DNA of 27,740 nt from a virus, in IMG/VR virus record IMGVR_UViG_3300006805_000021, positions 1-27,740 of that record, one strand, 5' to 3'. This document shows, piece by piece, positions 7,548 through 14,568 of the stretch. Position numbers and translations under genes: made by a program. How positions within the stretch are numbered: position 1 is the first letter of the stretch; every line of letters starts with the position of its first letter. The notes beneath the pieces are model-generated. The model searched no databases. It was not told the DNA's origin and saw only the letters and a program-made list of their open reading frames with translations.

Positions 7548-7580
7548 GCTCCCTGCTCGACAGGGTAGGGAGCACTTTTT
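7548..7580 (+). terminator. Rho-independent terminator/attenuator
   Basis: GCTCCCT (7548-7554) pairs with AGGGAGC (7567-7573), with an alternative inner CCCTG/CAGGG pairing, followed by ACTTTTT. It lies in the gap before the gene at 7591, so it either ends the membrane-protein transcript or attenuates read-through into the replication genes. Confidence 0.75.
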
Positions 7581-7590
7581 GCAAAAAAAC

Positions 7591-7866
7591 ATGAAATCGT
7601 TAGTATATGCACCAACCCCGTGGTCAATTAGTCCGACCGGTAAATATATCAGATCAGGAGGGGTACACGGCTGGAATATTGCAATTATCGAAACCCAAGA
7701 ACCTTACACAGAATCGCATCAAAGACTATTTAGGGCCTCGGCTGAAATGTATGAGGCGCTTCGTGCTCTTGTTGAAATGTGGGATTCAGAACCCCACAAG
7801 ACATTCAAAGACTACTGCAAAGCCTTTGATTCTGCCCGTGAATTACTAAAAAAAATTGAACAATGA
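7591..7866 (+). CDS. Conserved phage-type hypothetical protein
   Basis: The protein has 91 residues. The second half (RLFRASAEMYEALRALVEMW, then ARELLKKIEQ) follows the pattern 'AxPxxxEALxxLxx...A..xLxKI' found in many small early phage proteins of unknown role. The N-terminal half is beta-rich with PTGKYIRSGG and GWNIAIIE. The stop overlaps the ATG of the next short ORF. Confidence 0.65.
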   Translation: MKSLVYAPTPWSISPTGKYIRSGGVHGWNIAIIETQEPYTESHQRLFRASAEMYEALRALVEMWDSEPHKTFKDYCKAFDSARELLKKIEQ

Positions 7867-7964
7867 ACTACCGCAAATTATCCGACGCCAACCTGCGAAA
7901 AGAGCATGGCAATAAGGAAGATGCCTCAAAACGTGTTCACTACCTAAATGGCTGCGCATTATGA
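7863..7964 (+). CDS. 33-aa ORF, truncated paralogue of the gene at 8380
   Basis: The ATG overlaps the previous stop and its own stop overlaps the next ATG (ATGA), so it sits in a tightly coupled chain. The first residues, MNYRKLSDANLRKEHG, closely match MNYRKMSDAALLKEQA of the 73-aa gene at 8380, and the DNA is also similar over about 46 bp. After that the sequences diverge and this copy stops early. It is most likely the remnant of a duplication in which the ASCH-like gene became flanked by two copies. Confidence 0.5.
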   Translation: MNYRKLSDANLRKEHGNKEDASKRVHYLNGCAL

Positions 7965-8383
7965 TTTTATCATACAGCAATCCGAAATTCAAAGACATGA
8001 TTCTTTCAGGCCATAAAATACATACCATCCGGCAGGACATGCACGACCGTTGGAAAGTTGGCATTAGCATTCAGCATTGGATGTACAACCCCAGAAACGT
8101 AGCCAAATGCCCACACAAATTTTTAGACGGCACTTGTGCAGGTATTCAGTACATCCATATAGTAAGGCAAGGCGATTACACGCCGGAGGTATTTGTTAGG
8201 CCTACTCCGGTGCATTTTGGAGCAGGCCGAGTTTGGTTAACAAAATCACAGGTACATGAACTTGCCGACAACGACGGGCTTACAATTCCTGAATTTATCG
8301 AATGGTTTTTGCCCAATGGGGCATCTGATTACTACGGGAAAATAATTCATTTTACCAATTTTATGTACACAGAAAGGCTATGA
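7961..8383 (+). CDS. ASCH-domain-like protein
   Basis: The protein has 140 residues. Its motif order fits ASCH-like phage proteins: KFKDMILSGHKIHTIRQD at the N-terminus, HDRWKVGISIQHW, a Cys-containing central loop, then LADNDGLTIPEFIEWF and GKIIHFTNFMY at the end. ASCH domains are small PUA-like barrels thought to bind RNA or modified nucleotides. The role here is unknown. It is coupled to both neighbours by ATGA overlaps. Confidence 0.68.
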   Translation: MILSYSNPKFKDMILSGHKIHTIRQDMHDRWKVGISIQHWMYNPRNVAKCPHKFLDGTCAGIQYIHIVRQGDYTPEVFVRPTPVHFGAGRVWLTKSQVHELADNDGLTIPEFIEWFLPNGASDYYGKIIHFTNFMYTERL

Positions 8384-8601
8384 ACTACCGAAAAATGTCC
8401 GACGCCGCCCTGCTCAAAGAGCAAGCCTACCTCCTTTATCAAGTATCCGCCACCATGCAGCGGATACAACGATGGTCCGTTATGCTTTGCACCGGCCAGA
8501 AAGTTATTTTGACTGGTACACGCCTCACAGAGGATTTGCAGACGCATTTGCAAGCATTAGAGGCCGTCGCCGATGAAATCGGGTTCAGAAAATTACCATA
8601 A
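8380..8601 (+). CDS. Small helical early protein (73 aa)
   Basis: Not recognised. The sequence is helical throughout (MNYRKMSDAALLKEQAYLLY; LTEDLQTHLQALEAVADEIG). Its first 16 residues are duplicated in the 33-aa ORF at 7863. It lies 18 bp upstream of the primase-helicase and overlaps the ASCH-like gene by ATGA. Confidence 0.6.
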   Translation: MNYRKMSDAALLKEQAYLLYQVSATMQRIQRWSVMLCTGQKVILTGTRLTEDLQTHLQALEAVADEIGFRKLP

Positions 8602-8619
8602 TCCACCACACCCAACAAG

Positions 8620-11421
8620 ATGATCCACGCCGATACCGTCGAGGCAATACGCGCAGCCGTCCACATCGAGGACGTAGTAGGGCAGGTAGTCACCCTAAAA
8701 AAAAGGGGGGCCAACCTGCAAGCATGCTGCCCATTTCACACCGAAAAAACGCCGAGTTTCAGCGTCAATCCGGCCCGCAACATTTTCAAGTGCTTTGGCT
8801 GCGGCAAGGGCGGCGACGCCATCACATTCCTAATGGAAACCGGGAAAACCTACCCGGATGCCCTGCGCCACCTGGCCGAACTGTACAAAATTGAGGTGCG
8901 CGAAAATGGCCAGGTGAAAGAGGAACACCACGACGAAAAAACCCGAATGCGCACCACCGCGCAGGTGCTCACCGCACATTTTGCGCTCAACGAGGTGGAC
9001 GACAACCCCGGGCGCAGGTACTGGACAGAACGCGGGTTCAAAGACGAAACGCTGGACGAATTTGCCGTGGGCTACTGCGACGGCAAAAAACCCGTCCACG
9101 TCCCGGATACCGACCTGCAAGCCGTGGGCGCCACCAACGAAAAGGGCAATCTGATTTTCTGGAAACGGTCAATAATTCCAATCCACGACCGGTACGGCCG
9201 TCCGGTGGGGTGGGCTGGGCGCTCGCTCGAAACCGGCAAGGACGTAGCCAAATACATCAACAGCCCCGAAACGCTGATTTATCAGAAAAGCCGGCTGCTG
9301 TTCAACCTGCACCGCGCCGCGCCGCACATCCGCCGCACCGGCGAAGTGTGGGTGGTGGAGGGCTACGCCGACTGCATGGCGCTTTGGCAGGTGGGCGTGC
9401 GCAATGCCGTCGCCCTGTGCGGCACGGCGCTCACAGAAGATCAGGCGGCACTACTAAAGACCTTCAACGGCGAACGCAACCTGCGTTTCTTTCTGGCCCT
9501 CGACAACGAAACCACCAAGGGCAAGGACGGCTACAAAAAGCAGGTGGCCGAAGCCTACGAACGCGCTCTGCAACTGCTCGGGGCCATTGGCGAAGTGCGC
9601 CGGGTGGAATACCCGAAGGCGTGCAAGGACATGGCCGACGTGGTACAACGCGGCATTGATCCGGCTACTATGGAAAAGTCAGACGCCATCACCGTATTGG
9701 TGGCCGACTGGAAGGCGGACAACGAAAATGCCAGCGCGGTGGAAAAGGCGGAGTTTCAGGACAAGGTAGCCGCCATGCTGGCGCAGATCAAACGCGACAA
9801 TGTGCGGGCTATCTACATCAACGACACCGCCGCTCCGCTGGGCATCAATCCCCGGGAACTTGACAGGCGGGTGAAAGACTTCCGTACCAAGCAGGAAACC
9901 GAGCAAAAAAACCGCATTGCGGACGAGTTTCGGTACATCAAGGTAGGTGACGAATACTACCAACGCCTTATCAATTACGACATTTTCACAAAGAGCAGCG
10001 CCGTGGTGTACCGGCGCCGCAAACGGCAAGAGCTCTGCACGGAGGGCATCAGCATCAAAGCCATCGAACGTTTCGACGACTGGATTTGTAAGCCCAGTCA
10101 CACCAACTACCAGCGGATCATTGAAATACCGCACGACGGCGAAACCTTCCGTTTTTTCAACTCCTACAACCCGCTGCCGCACCGGCCAAAGGAGTTTGAA
10201 CTGCCAGCAGGTTTTTACAAAGACCCGGAAGGCTTCGACTACGAAAAAATACCGGAAATCCGCCACACGGCTGCGTTTTTCAAACACATCTTCGACTTTG
10301 CCGGCTACCGGAACCGGTACACCAAAATAGGGTGGGACTGGGTGACGCTGTGCTACCTGCACCCCGAGCAGCGTTTGCAAGCGCTTGCCTTGGTATCGAG
10401 CGAGGAGGGAACCGGAAAAAGCACGTTTATAAACTTCATTTTGGCCATGTTTGGCCAAAATGCGACGATAACGGAGGCATCAAGAATTGGCGCCAATTTC
10501 AACGCCATGAGCGCGGGAAAGGTCATTCAATGCGTAGAGGAAACAAAAGATGAACGAGGCGAGATTGAAAACAAGTTGAAAGCGCTCATAACTGCCTACG
10601 AACAAGTGGTGGAGGCCAAACACCAAGATGCCAAAGTGATGGTATCTTTTTCAAAATATGTATTTGCCAGTAATCACGAGGAGGGGTTTATGAAAGTGGG
10701 TACCGCTACTACACGCTTTTTTGTGATGAAGGTTAACCCAATAAAAAAATTGATAACAGACTTTGAGGAAAAACTGTACCTTGAAATACCGTATGTGCTC
10801 TACTTCATGCAGAAACGCGGCGTTCTCACCCCAAAAGAGGATCGGCTGTGGTTCAGCCCCAAGTTGCTCGAAAACGAAGCACTACTGAAACTTCGCCACG
10901 CTTCGAAGGACCAGGTGCAGCAAGTCATGGAGGAATTGTTTTGCAATTGCTTTTTGCGCTGCGAACTGGCCGAACCAATAATCTACATGAGCAGTCAGTA
11001 TTTAAAATTGCTCATGTGCGCCTACGGCGGCAAATCGTATGAACAAAAAACGCCGGTTTACTTCCAGAACACCGCCACCAAGGACATGCGCCTGAACTAC
11101 TCCGACAGCCCCACACGCCGCGAAACGGTGGAACTGGAAGGCATCCACGCCGATGCCTGGATAAATGCCGACACATGGGCCTACAACATGCGCAAGGCCC
11201 AAGCGCGTTTCATTGAAATACCGATCTGGAAGTTTTGCACCCCGCGCGACGTGCGCGACAACTACGCTCCAAAAAAGGTGTCCGAACTGCTGCTGCGCAT
11301 GCGCGAAAACATGGTGGCGCTCATCGAGCGCTACGGCGTGGAGCCAAGCGACTGGGCGCACAATCTTGAATTACTCACCACGCCCGAGCCGACAGGGGAT
11401 GGCGATAAAATGCCGTTTTGA
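8620..11421 (+). CDS. Fused DnaG-type primase and SF3-like replicative helicase
   Basis: The protein has 933 residues. Residues 36-61 hold a CHC2 zinc finger (ACCPFHTEKTPSF, then FKCFGCGKGGD; Cys37, His40, Cys58, Cys61). A Toprim-containing primase core follows, with WVVEGYADCMALW (catalytic Glu) and a modified acidic motif LALDNETTKGKDG. The C-terminal half is a helicase of the D5/SF3-like class common in Bacteroidota mobile elements. It has Walker A GTGKST at 597-602, Walker B-like KVIQCVEE, and SKYVFASNHEE as sensor/motif C. It should prime and unwind DNA for replication of the circle. No DNA polymerase is encoded, so the host polymerase is presumably used. It is the only clear P-loop ATPase in the window. 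Confidence 0.93.
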   Translation: MIHADTVEAIRAAVHIEDVVGQVVTLKKRGANLQACCPFHTEKTPSFSVNPARNIFKCFGCGKGGDAITFLMETGKTYPDALRHLAELYKIEVRENGQVKEEHHDEKTRMRTTAQVLTAHFALNEVDDNPGRRYWTERGFKDETLDEFAVGYCDGKKPVHVPDTDLQAVGATNEKGNLIFWKRSIIPIHDRYGRPVGWAGRSLETGKDVAKYINSPETLIYQKSRLLFNLHRAAPHIRRTGEVWVVEGYADCMALWQVGVRNAVALCGTALTEDQAALLKTFNGERNLRFFLALDNETTKGKDGYKKQVAEAYERALQLLGAIGEVRRVEYPKACKDMADVVQRGIDPATMEKSDAITVLVADWKADNENASAVEKAEFQDKVAAMLAQIKRDNVRAIYINDTAAPLGINPRELDRRVKDFRTKQETEQKNRIADEFRYIKVGDEYYQRLINYDIFTKSSAVVYRRRKRQELCTEGISIKAIERFDDWICKPSHTNYQRIIEIPHDGETFRFFNSYNPLPHRPKEFELPAGFYKDPEGFDYEKIPEIRHTAAFFKHIFDFAGYRNRYTKIGWDWVTLCYLHPEQRLQALALVSSEEGTGKSTFINFILAMFGQNATITEASRIGANFNAMSAGKVIQCVEETKDERGEIENKLKALITAYEQVVEAKHQDAKVMVSFSKYVFASNHEEGFMKVGTATTRFFVMKVNPIKKLITDFEEKLYLEIPYVLYFMQKRGVLTPKEDRLWFSPKLLENEALLKLRHASKDQVQQVMEELFCNCFLRCELAEPIIYMSSQYLKLLMCAYGGKSYEQKTPVYFQNTATKDMRLNYSDSPTRRETVELEGIHADAWINADTWAYNMRKAQARFIEIPIWKFCTPRDVRDNYAPKKVSELLLRMRENMVALIERYGVEPSDWAHNLELLTTPEPTGDGDKMPF

Positions 11422-11422
11422 A

Positions 11423-11686
11423 ATGACACCACAACAAAAGAAAATCATCGCCTGGGCAAGGGGCCTTGGCGGATCGTTCACCAAGCGCGAAGCCGTTGAG
11501 CGATTTGGCGGCGACTATTACTACAACGGTGAAAAACACGTTGGCGATAGATTGTCCAGAATGGTGGCGCAAAAGTTACTAATTCGACTTGCGCCGGGAA
11601 AATTCAAAATATCCACCGCAACCCAGAAAAAGCCAACTGGAGAAACAGACAACCAACTAAATATTTTTGACCATGCCAATAACTGA
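11423..11686 (+). CDS. Small winged-helix-like protein
   Basis: The protein has 87 residues and starts one base after the primase stop. A wHTH pattern is visible: TKREAVERFGGDYYY, then a recognition-helix-like GDRLSRMVAQKLLIRLAPGK and a wing. It could act in transcriptional or replication control next to the primase-helicase. The C-terminal 20 residues are polar (QNLxIFDxANN type tail). The last 14 bp overlap the next gene. Confidence 0.6.
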   Translation: MTPQQKKIIAWARGLGGSFTKREAVERFGGDYYYNGEKHVGDRLSRMVAQKLLIRLAPGKFKISTATQKKPTGETDNQLNIFDHANN

Positions 11687-12218
11687 CCTTCTCCGCCCCA
11701 CCCGCTACACCGACGCAGCCACTACCGCGCATCGCCTTGCCAAATGCAACACATGCCCAGAGAAAAACAGAATAGGCCGCTGCCGCTTGTGCGGCTGCTG
11801 GGTGCGTCTGAAAACCCGCCTGGCGACCGAGGCGTGCCCCGCCGGCAAGTGGGCCGCTGTCGTGGCCCTGCTGCTGCTGCTGTGGGCGCAGGCGCCGGCG
11901 CAGTCATTCACCGGGCCGTTTTCGGTGCTCACGTCCGACCAAGGCGTGGACATATACCACGTTCCGGTGTCCGTGCTCATCACCGAGGACGAAATACTGA
12001 TTGGGAAAAAAGGCAGCGACATGGACGTGCTCTTTGCCCACATCCTGCACACCGCCGCCGACACCACGGCCAACACCATCACCTACACCACCGAGCAGGG
12101 CAGGGTAGTGCTTGCCACCGAAGGCGACTGCATGGCCGTGACGTGGGAAGGCGGTACCTTTACCTGGCGCATTTACTCACACCTCCCCAAATGGGTGCAG
12201 GTAGAAAACAAAAAGTGA
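11673..12218 (+). CDS. Cys-rich zinc-ribbon-like domain fused to TM and periplasmic-type domain
   Basis: The protein has 181 residues from ATG 11673. Residues about 23-55 contain KCNTCPEKNRIGRCRLCGCW and EACPAGKW, the Cys pattern (CxxC, CxxCGC, CPxGKW) of a small phage protein family (DUF6171-like) that normally ends at GKW. Here it runs straight into AAVVALLLLLWAQAPAQS, a TM or signal-peptide-like segment, and about 110 residues of beta-rich sequence (SVLITEDEILIGKKGSD, CMAVTWEGGTFTWRI). This is either a true fusion or two genes joined by loss of a stop. An internal GTG near 11860 could start a secreted product. Confidence 0.6.
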   Translation: MPITDLLRPTRYTDAATTAHRLAKCNTCPEKNRIGRCRLCGCWVRLKTRLATEACPAGKWAAVVALLLLLWAQAPAQSFTGPFSVLTSDQGVDIYHVPVSVLITEDEILIGKKGSDMDVLFAHILHTAADTTANTITYTTEQGRVVLATEGDCMAVTWEGGTFTWRIYSHLPKWVQVENKK

Positions 12219-12219
12219 A

Positions 12220-12351
12220 ATGAAATTTGTCATCAATATACCCAGCATCAGGATTAGGCCGAGAGGTCTAATTATTGAAATCGGTGCCAAAAAATGGCAC
12301 CTACGCTGGAAAGACCAAAACGGTTGGTGCCTAAAATTTGAAAAAATCTAA
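12220..12351 (+). CDS. 43-aa basic protein (unknown)
   Basis: The ORF starts at ATG 12220, just after the preceding gene, and ends at TAA 12349-12351. The product is beta-rich and basic (KFVINIPSIRIRPRG, KKWHLRWKDQNGW). It lies within the coding chain with a 4-bp gap to the next ATG. Unrecognised, but the spacing and composition favour a real small gene. Confidence 0.5.
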   Translation: MKFVINIPSIRIRPRGLIIEIGAKKWHLRWKDQNGWCLKFEKI

Positions 12352-12355
12352 ATTG

Positions 12356-12547
12356 ATGAAAAACAAAGAAATTATCCAAATCCTTGCCGACGCGCTGGAG
12401 GAGCACATTTGCGCACATGGGAATTTTAGCGCCGCTGACCTTCAAGCCCTACACCATGCCCAGACGATTACCGGTAAAAGGTATGTGCCGGAAGTACAGG
12501 CGGCAGTAGATAAATTTATTGAAGATTGGAAACCAATTGAAAAATAA
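12356..12547 (+). CDS. 63-aa helical protein (unknown)
   Basis: I chose ATG 12356 over an upstream in-frame TTG at 12338, which would overlap the previous gene. The product is helical (EIIQILADALEEHICAH, then VPEVQAAVDKFIEDWK). Its TAA stop lies inside the first hairpin repeat (TAACT), so it is the gene immediately upstream of the cassette-like array. Confidence 0.6.
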   Translation: MKNKEIIQILADALEEHICAHGNFSAADLQALHHAQTITGKRYVPEVQAAVDKFIEDWKPIEK

Positions 12548-12601
12548 CTGAATGCGCCAACGCCGGGCGCGACGCATAGCGAGGCTGTACGGGGGCGCAA
12601 T
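12544..12601 (+). repeat. Hairpin repeat 1 (R1; attC-like, variant type)
   Basis: It begins ATAACTGAATGCGCC, and TGCGCC pairs with GGCGCA at its other end. Bases 12551-12599 are identical to 14042-14090. Unlike most other copies it lacks the closing AGTTA, so the outer core is incomplete. It contains the stop of the upstream 63-aa gene. Confidence 0.7.
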
Positions 12602-12633
12602 GCCTTCGGGCCAATCAGCCCGAGGCGGCGCAA

Positions 12634-13059
12634 ATGGTTCAGCGCGTCATCGAACAACGGAAAATGCAGACACGCGCCGCTTCCGTTCCGTTCGAGGTTT
12701 CCGGTATCGCCCGGCCCGTTTCCGTTTCCGTTCGATCCGTGCCGGAAACACGCCCGGCGTACTGGACGGCGGAACGCGCCAAGGCCGCAGCGCTTGCGGT
12801 TTCCGTGGTCGGCATCGGCGGAACAGTAACGGGGCTTGTCATCATTCCGGCTCTTGTCGCTGCGCTGTCCGCGCTCGCTTCCGTTGCCGTTGTGGTTGCG
12901 CCGTGGCTGATCGGCGGCGGAATTGTTTTTTCCGTTATCCGTGCCGCCATGTCTGGCGAAAAAAAAACGTCCGAACCGTATCCGGCAAAGCCGGTCGGAA
13001 ACGTGTACAACGTTTACATCGGCGAAGGGCAAACAAACGTTCACACAAACACGCCTTGA
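12634..13059 (+). CDS. Two-TM protein of the cassette array (unknown)
   Basis: The protein has 141 residues. A Thr/Ser/Val-rich N-terminus (PVSVSVRSVPETRP) is followed by two adjacent hydrophobic helices (ALAVSVVGIGGTVTGLVIIP; ALSALASVAVVVAPWLIGGG, running on to IVFSVIRAA) and a polar C-terminal tail containing NVYNVYIGEGQTNVHTNTP. The tail's NVYIGEGQ stretch may be a beta hairpin. Codon use is strikingly CG-rich (CGTTCC, TTCCGTT repeats) compared with neighbours, hinting at a separate origin. Function unknown. Confidence 0.6.
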   Translation: MVQRVIEQRKMQTRAASVPFEVSGIARPVSVSVRSVPETRPAYWTAERAKAAALAVSVVGIGGTVTGLVIIPALVAALSALASVAVVVAPWLIGGGIVFSVIRAAMSGEKKTSEPYPAKPVGNVYNVYIGEGQTNVHTNTP

Positions 13060-13061
13060 AA

Positions 13062-13388
13062 ATGGGAATCCTGTACTTGATGGTTCACTTCCCTTTTTTG
13101 ATTTTTGTCAAAATCGGCATCACCGGCAAAAGTGCAGAACGGCGGGCGAAGCAGATTGACCGCGCCGTGTTCGGGTTCCCCGTGCCGGTTATGGTGATGT
13201 TCCTGCCGAACGTTCGCAGCATTGAACAGGCTTTGCACCGGCTTTTTTCCGGCCTGTCTGTGCGGTTCTACCGTGGCGACGGCTCTACCGAATGGTTTTT
13301 TATCCCTGCCGGGCTGCCCGTGTTCGCAATGGGCGTGCTATACTGGTGGGGCGTTTACGAGGCTTTTTGTATATTTGTACAATGGTGA
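13062..13388 (+). CDS. T5orf172/MUG113-like (GIY-YIG superfamily) protein with C-terminal TM
   Basis: From ATG 13062 (2 bp after the previous stop) the product has 108 residues. It shows FVKIGITGKSAERRAKQID near the start, EQALHRLFSGLSVRF in the middle and GSTEWFFIP near the end. That order (KIG-x-T, R..Q, E..lH..F, EWF) is the signature of T5orf172/MUG113 domains related to GIY-YIG nucleases. A hydrophobic C-terminus (GLPVFAMGVLYWWGVYEAF) suggests membrane association, unusual for the family. It could be a nuclease or DNA-binding accessory protein, possibly in inter-virus competition (inferred). Confidence 0.65.
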   Translation: MGILYLMVHFPFLIFVKIGITGKSAERRAKQIDRAVFGFPVPVMVMFLPNVRSIEQALHRLFSGLSVRFYRGDGSTEWFFIPAGLPVFAMGVLYWWGVYEAFCIFVQW

Positions 13389-13453
13389 CCGCACTACTTT
13401 TTTTCCTGCTCATGTGGGCATTGGCCCAAATTATTAACACGCAACGCAGATAA
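13382..13453 (+). CDS. 23-aa TM micropeptide
   Basis: ATG 13382 overlaps the previous stop codon. The product MVTALLFFLLMWALAQII plus NTQRR is a single hydrophobic helix with a basic tail. Its TAA lies inside repeat R2 (ATAACT). Tight coupling and composition favour a real micropeptide, but it is very short. Confidence 0.4.
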   Translation: MVTALLFFLLMWALAQIINTQRR

Positions 13454-13513
13454 CTGAGGCTTTCCCGCCGTGCAAGGTGTAAGAAGCATTGGCGGCCATG
13501 CGGGGTTATTCGG
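13450..13513 (+). repeat. Hairpin repeat 2 (R2; attC-like)
   Basis: Outer arms are ATAAC and GTTAT (13505-13509). Inner CCGCC/GGCGG closes a loop GTGCAAGGTGTAAGAAGCAT. The core end GTTATTCGG opens the next cassette and is 8/9 complementary to CCGCATAAC at the start of R3. Confidence 0.75.
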
Positions 13514-13536
13514 ATTATTTACAATAAAATTATTAA

Positions 13537-13767
13537 ATGATGGATATTAAAAGAATTGAAGCAGCAGCCCAAAAGTGGGCAATAGATAACAAGCGCAAAT
13601 TTCCACACCTGACGATTCAGGAATTTATTGCTGGGGCATTGTGGGCTTTAAGTCAGGTCGAAGCCACCGAAAATACTGAGGCTGTTAAATGCAAAACCTG
13701 CGGGAGTACCGATCTTTTTCTTGCACACCAAAAAGGCCGGTGTAACGATTGCGGGGCAACTGTTTAA
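13537..13767 (+). CDS. Small zinc-ribbon protein (cassette gene)
   Basis: The protein has 76 residues. An N-terminal helical part (RIEAAAQKWAIDNKRKFPHL) is followed by a C-terminal zinc ribbon CKTCGSTDLFLAHQKGRCNDC (Cys x2 spacing at both knuckles). It is the only gene between R2 and R3. Small zinc ribbons of this type often bind nucleic acid or proteins; a specific role cannot be assigned. Confidence 0.7.
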   Translation: MMDIKRIEAAAQKWAIDNKRKFPHLTIQEFIAGALWALSQVEATENTEAVKCKTCGSTDLFLAHQKGRCNDCGATV

Positions 13768-13772
13768 TTTCC

Positions 13773-13838
13773 GCATAACTGGCGCTTTCCCGATGTGCAA
13801 CCGCGTAGGGAGCATGGAAGGGAAAGCGGGGTTAGGCG
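13773..13838 (+). repeat. Hairpin repeat 3 (R3; attC-like)
   Basis: Outer TAAC/GTTA, then an 8-bp inner stem GCTTTCCC/GGGAAAGC, and loop GTGCAACCGCGTAGGGAGCAT. The right core GTTAGGC (13831-13837) matches the attC core consensus GTTRRRY exactly. Confidence 0.78.
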
Positions 13839-13865
13839 ATTTTTAAACCTTTAAAATTAAATAAC

Positions 13866-14039
13866 ATGGCAATTGCTTTCCGTGCAGGGCAAAAATTTAG
13901 ATTCGCCAACGATCCATCAGTTTACACATTTATATCAATCATATTTGAGGATAATGAGCCAATCATTATTTACGCAAACGAAGATGAAGAAGAATTCGAG
14001 GCTCACGGCTTTTATTTATCTGATTTAATTTCTGCTTAA
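13866..14039 (+). CDS. 57-aa acidic protein (cassette gene)
   Basis: ATG 13866 to TAA 14037-14039, the only gene between R3 and R4. The product begins MAIAFRAGQKFRFANDPSVY and has a strongly acidic centre (ANEDEEEFEAHG) and a hydrophobic end (FYLSDLISA). The beta-rich start (GQKFRF..DPSVYTFISI) suggests a small barrel. The stop codon is embedded in the TTAACT of R4. Confidence 0.62.
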   Translation: MAIAFRAGQKFRFANDPSVYTFISIIFEDNEPIIIYANEDEEEFEAHGFYLSDLISA

Positions 14040-14095
14040 CTAATGCGCCAACGCCGGGCGCGACGCATAGCGAGGCTGTACGGGGGCGCATTACC
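14036..14095 (+). repeat. Hairpin repeat 4 (R4; attC-like, variant type)
   Basis: TTAACT followed by TAATGCGCC pairing with GGCGCATTA (14041-14049 with 14085-14093, 9 bp). It shares 49 identical bases with R1 (12551-12599). Like R1 it lacks a terminal GTTA, ending ATTACCG instead. R1 and R4 form a subfamily, possibly recombination-defective. Confidence 0.72.
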
Positions 14096-14140
14096 GTATT
14101 TGAAATTTTCCTTTGTTTACAACGAAAAAAAATCATTGCT

Positions 14141-14482
14141 ATGAGCCTATTCAAATTCAACGGGCAAGTTACTTGTCACGAAACATCAATCCGCCTTAAA
14201 GATGGCGGATTTAAACAATTTGTTGACACGTCACATAGCGTGTACTACAACTTGGAAGGCGAAATTGAAATAGACCCAATTAGCGCCAAGAATCTTTTTT
14301 TTGCGCCGTCAGCGATTGATATTCTGAATGATTTGCATGGTTGGGCGCTGACATCCACCGATCGTGGGTGGATTTGCTACTATTTGCCAGACGGTTTAAC
14401 CGGTTTTCACGGGCACGAAAACCCCGCCGAGGCTTGCGCTATGGCATGGTTTTTTGAACAGGCGCATGACAAAAATAAATAG
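14141..14482 (+). CDS. Hypothetical cassette protein (113 aa)
   Basis: Beta-rich N-terminus (LFKFNGQVTCHETSIRLKDG) and a C-terminal half with GWALTSTDRGWICYYLPDG and a short helix ENPAEACAMAWFFEQA. It resembles small phage accessory proteins in general, but I do not recognise the family. It is the sole gene between R4 and R5. Confidence 0.62.
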   Translation: MSLFKFNGQVTCHETSIRLKDGGFKQFVDTSHSVYYNLEGEIEIDPISAKNLFFAPSAIDILNDLHGWALTSTDRGWICYYLPDGLTGFHGHENPAEACAMAWFFEQAHDKNK

Positions 14483-14504
14483 AAAAAAATATGGACATTT
14501 CGAT

Positions 14505-14568
14505 ATAACTGAATGCTTCGCCGCCGTTAGCGGCATACGGCGAATGGACGGCGAAGCAGAGTTATTGG
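14505..14568 (+). repeat. Hairpin repeat 5 (R5; attC-like, best palindrome)
   Basis: ATAACT/AGTTAT outer arms and a perfect 10-bp inner stem TGCTTCGCCG/CGGCGAAGCA enclose a GC-rich loop containing GCCGTTAGCGGC. The closing GTTATTGG (14561-14568) is perfectly complementary to CCAATAAC at the start of R6, i.e. to the 3' end of the same cassette. Confidence 0.82.

Noticed and set aside
8620-11421. Packaging ATPase
   Set aside because: The P-loop here belongs to a helicase domain with downstream SF3-like motifs, fused to a primase. There are no FtsK/HerA or terminase features.
12442-13044. Leftward 200-codon frame through R1
   Set aside because: It is built from the reverse complement of the hairpin and of the 2-TM gene. 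The peptide it shares with a frame at 13966-14160 merely reflects the 49-bp repeat.
12552-13388. A long frame of 278 codons starting inside repeat R1
   Set aside because: Its first 170 codons are Arg/Gly-rich shadow sequence antiphase to the credible 2-TM gene at 12634-13059. Only the part from ATG 13062 has family motifs.
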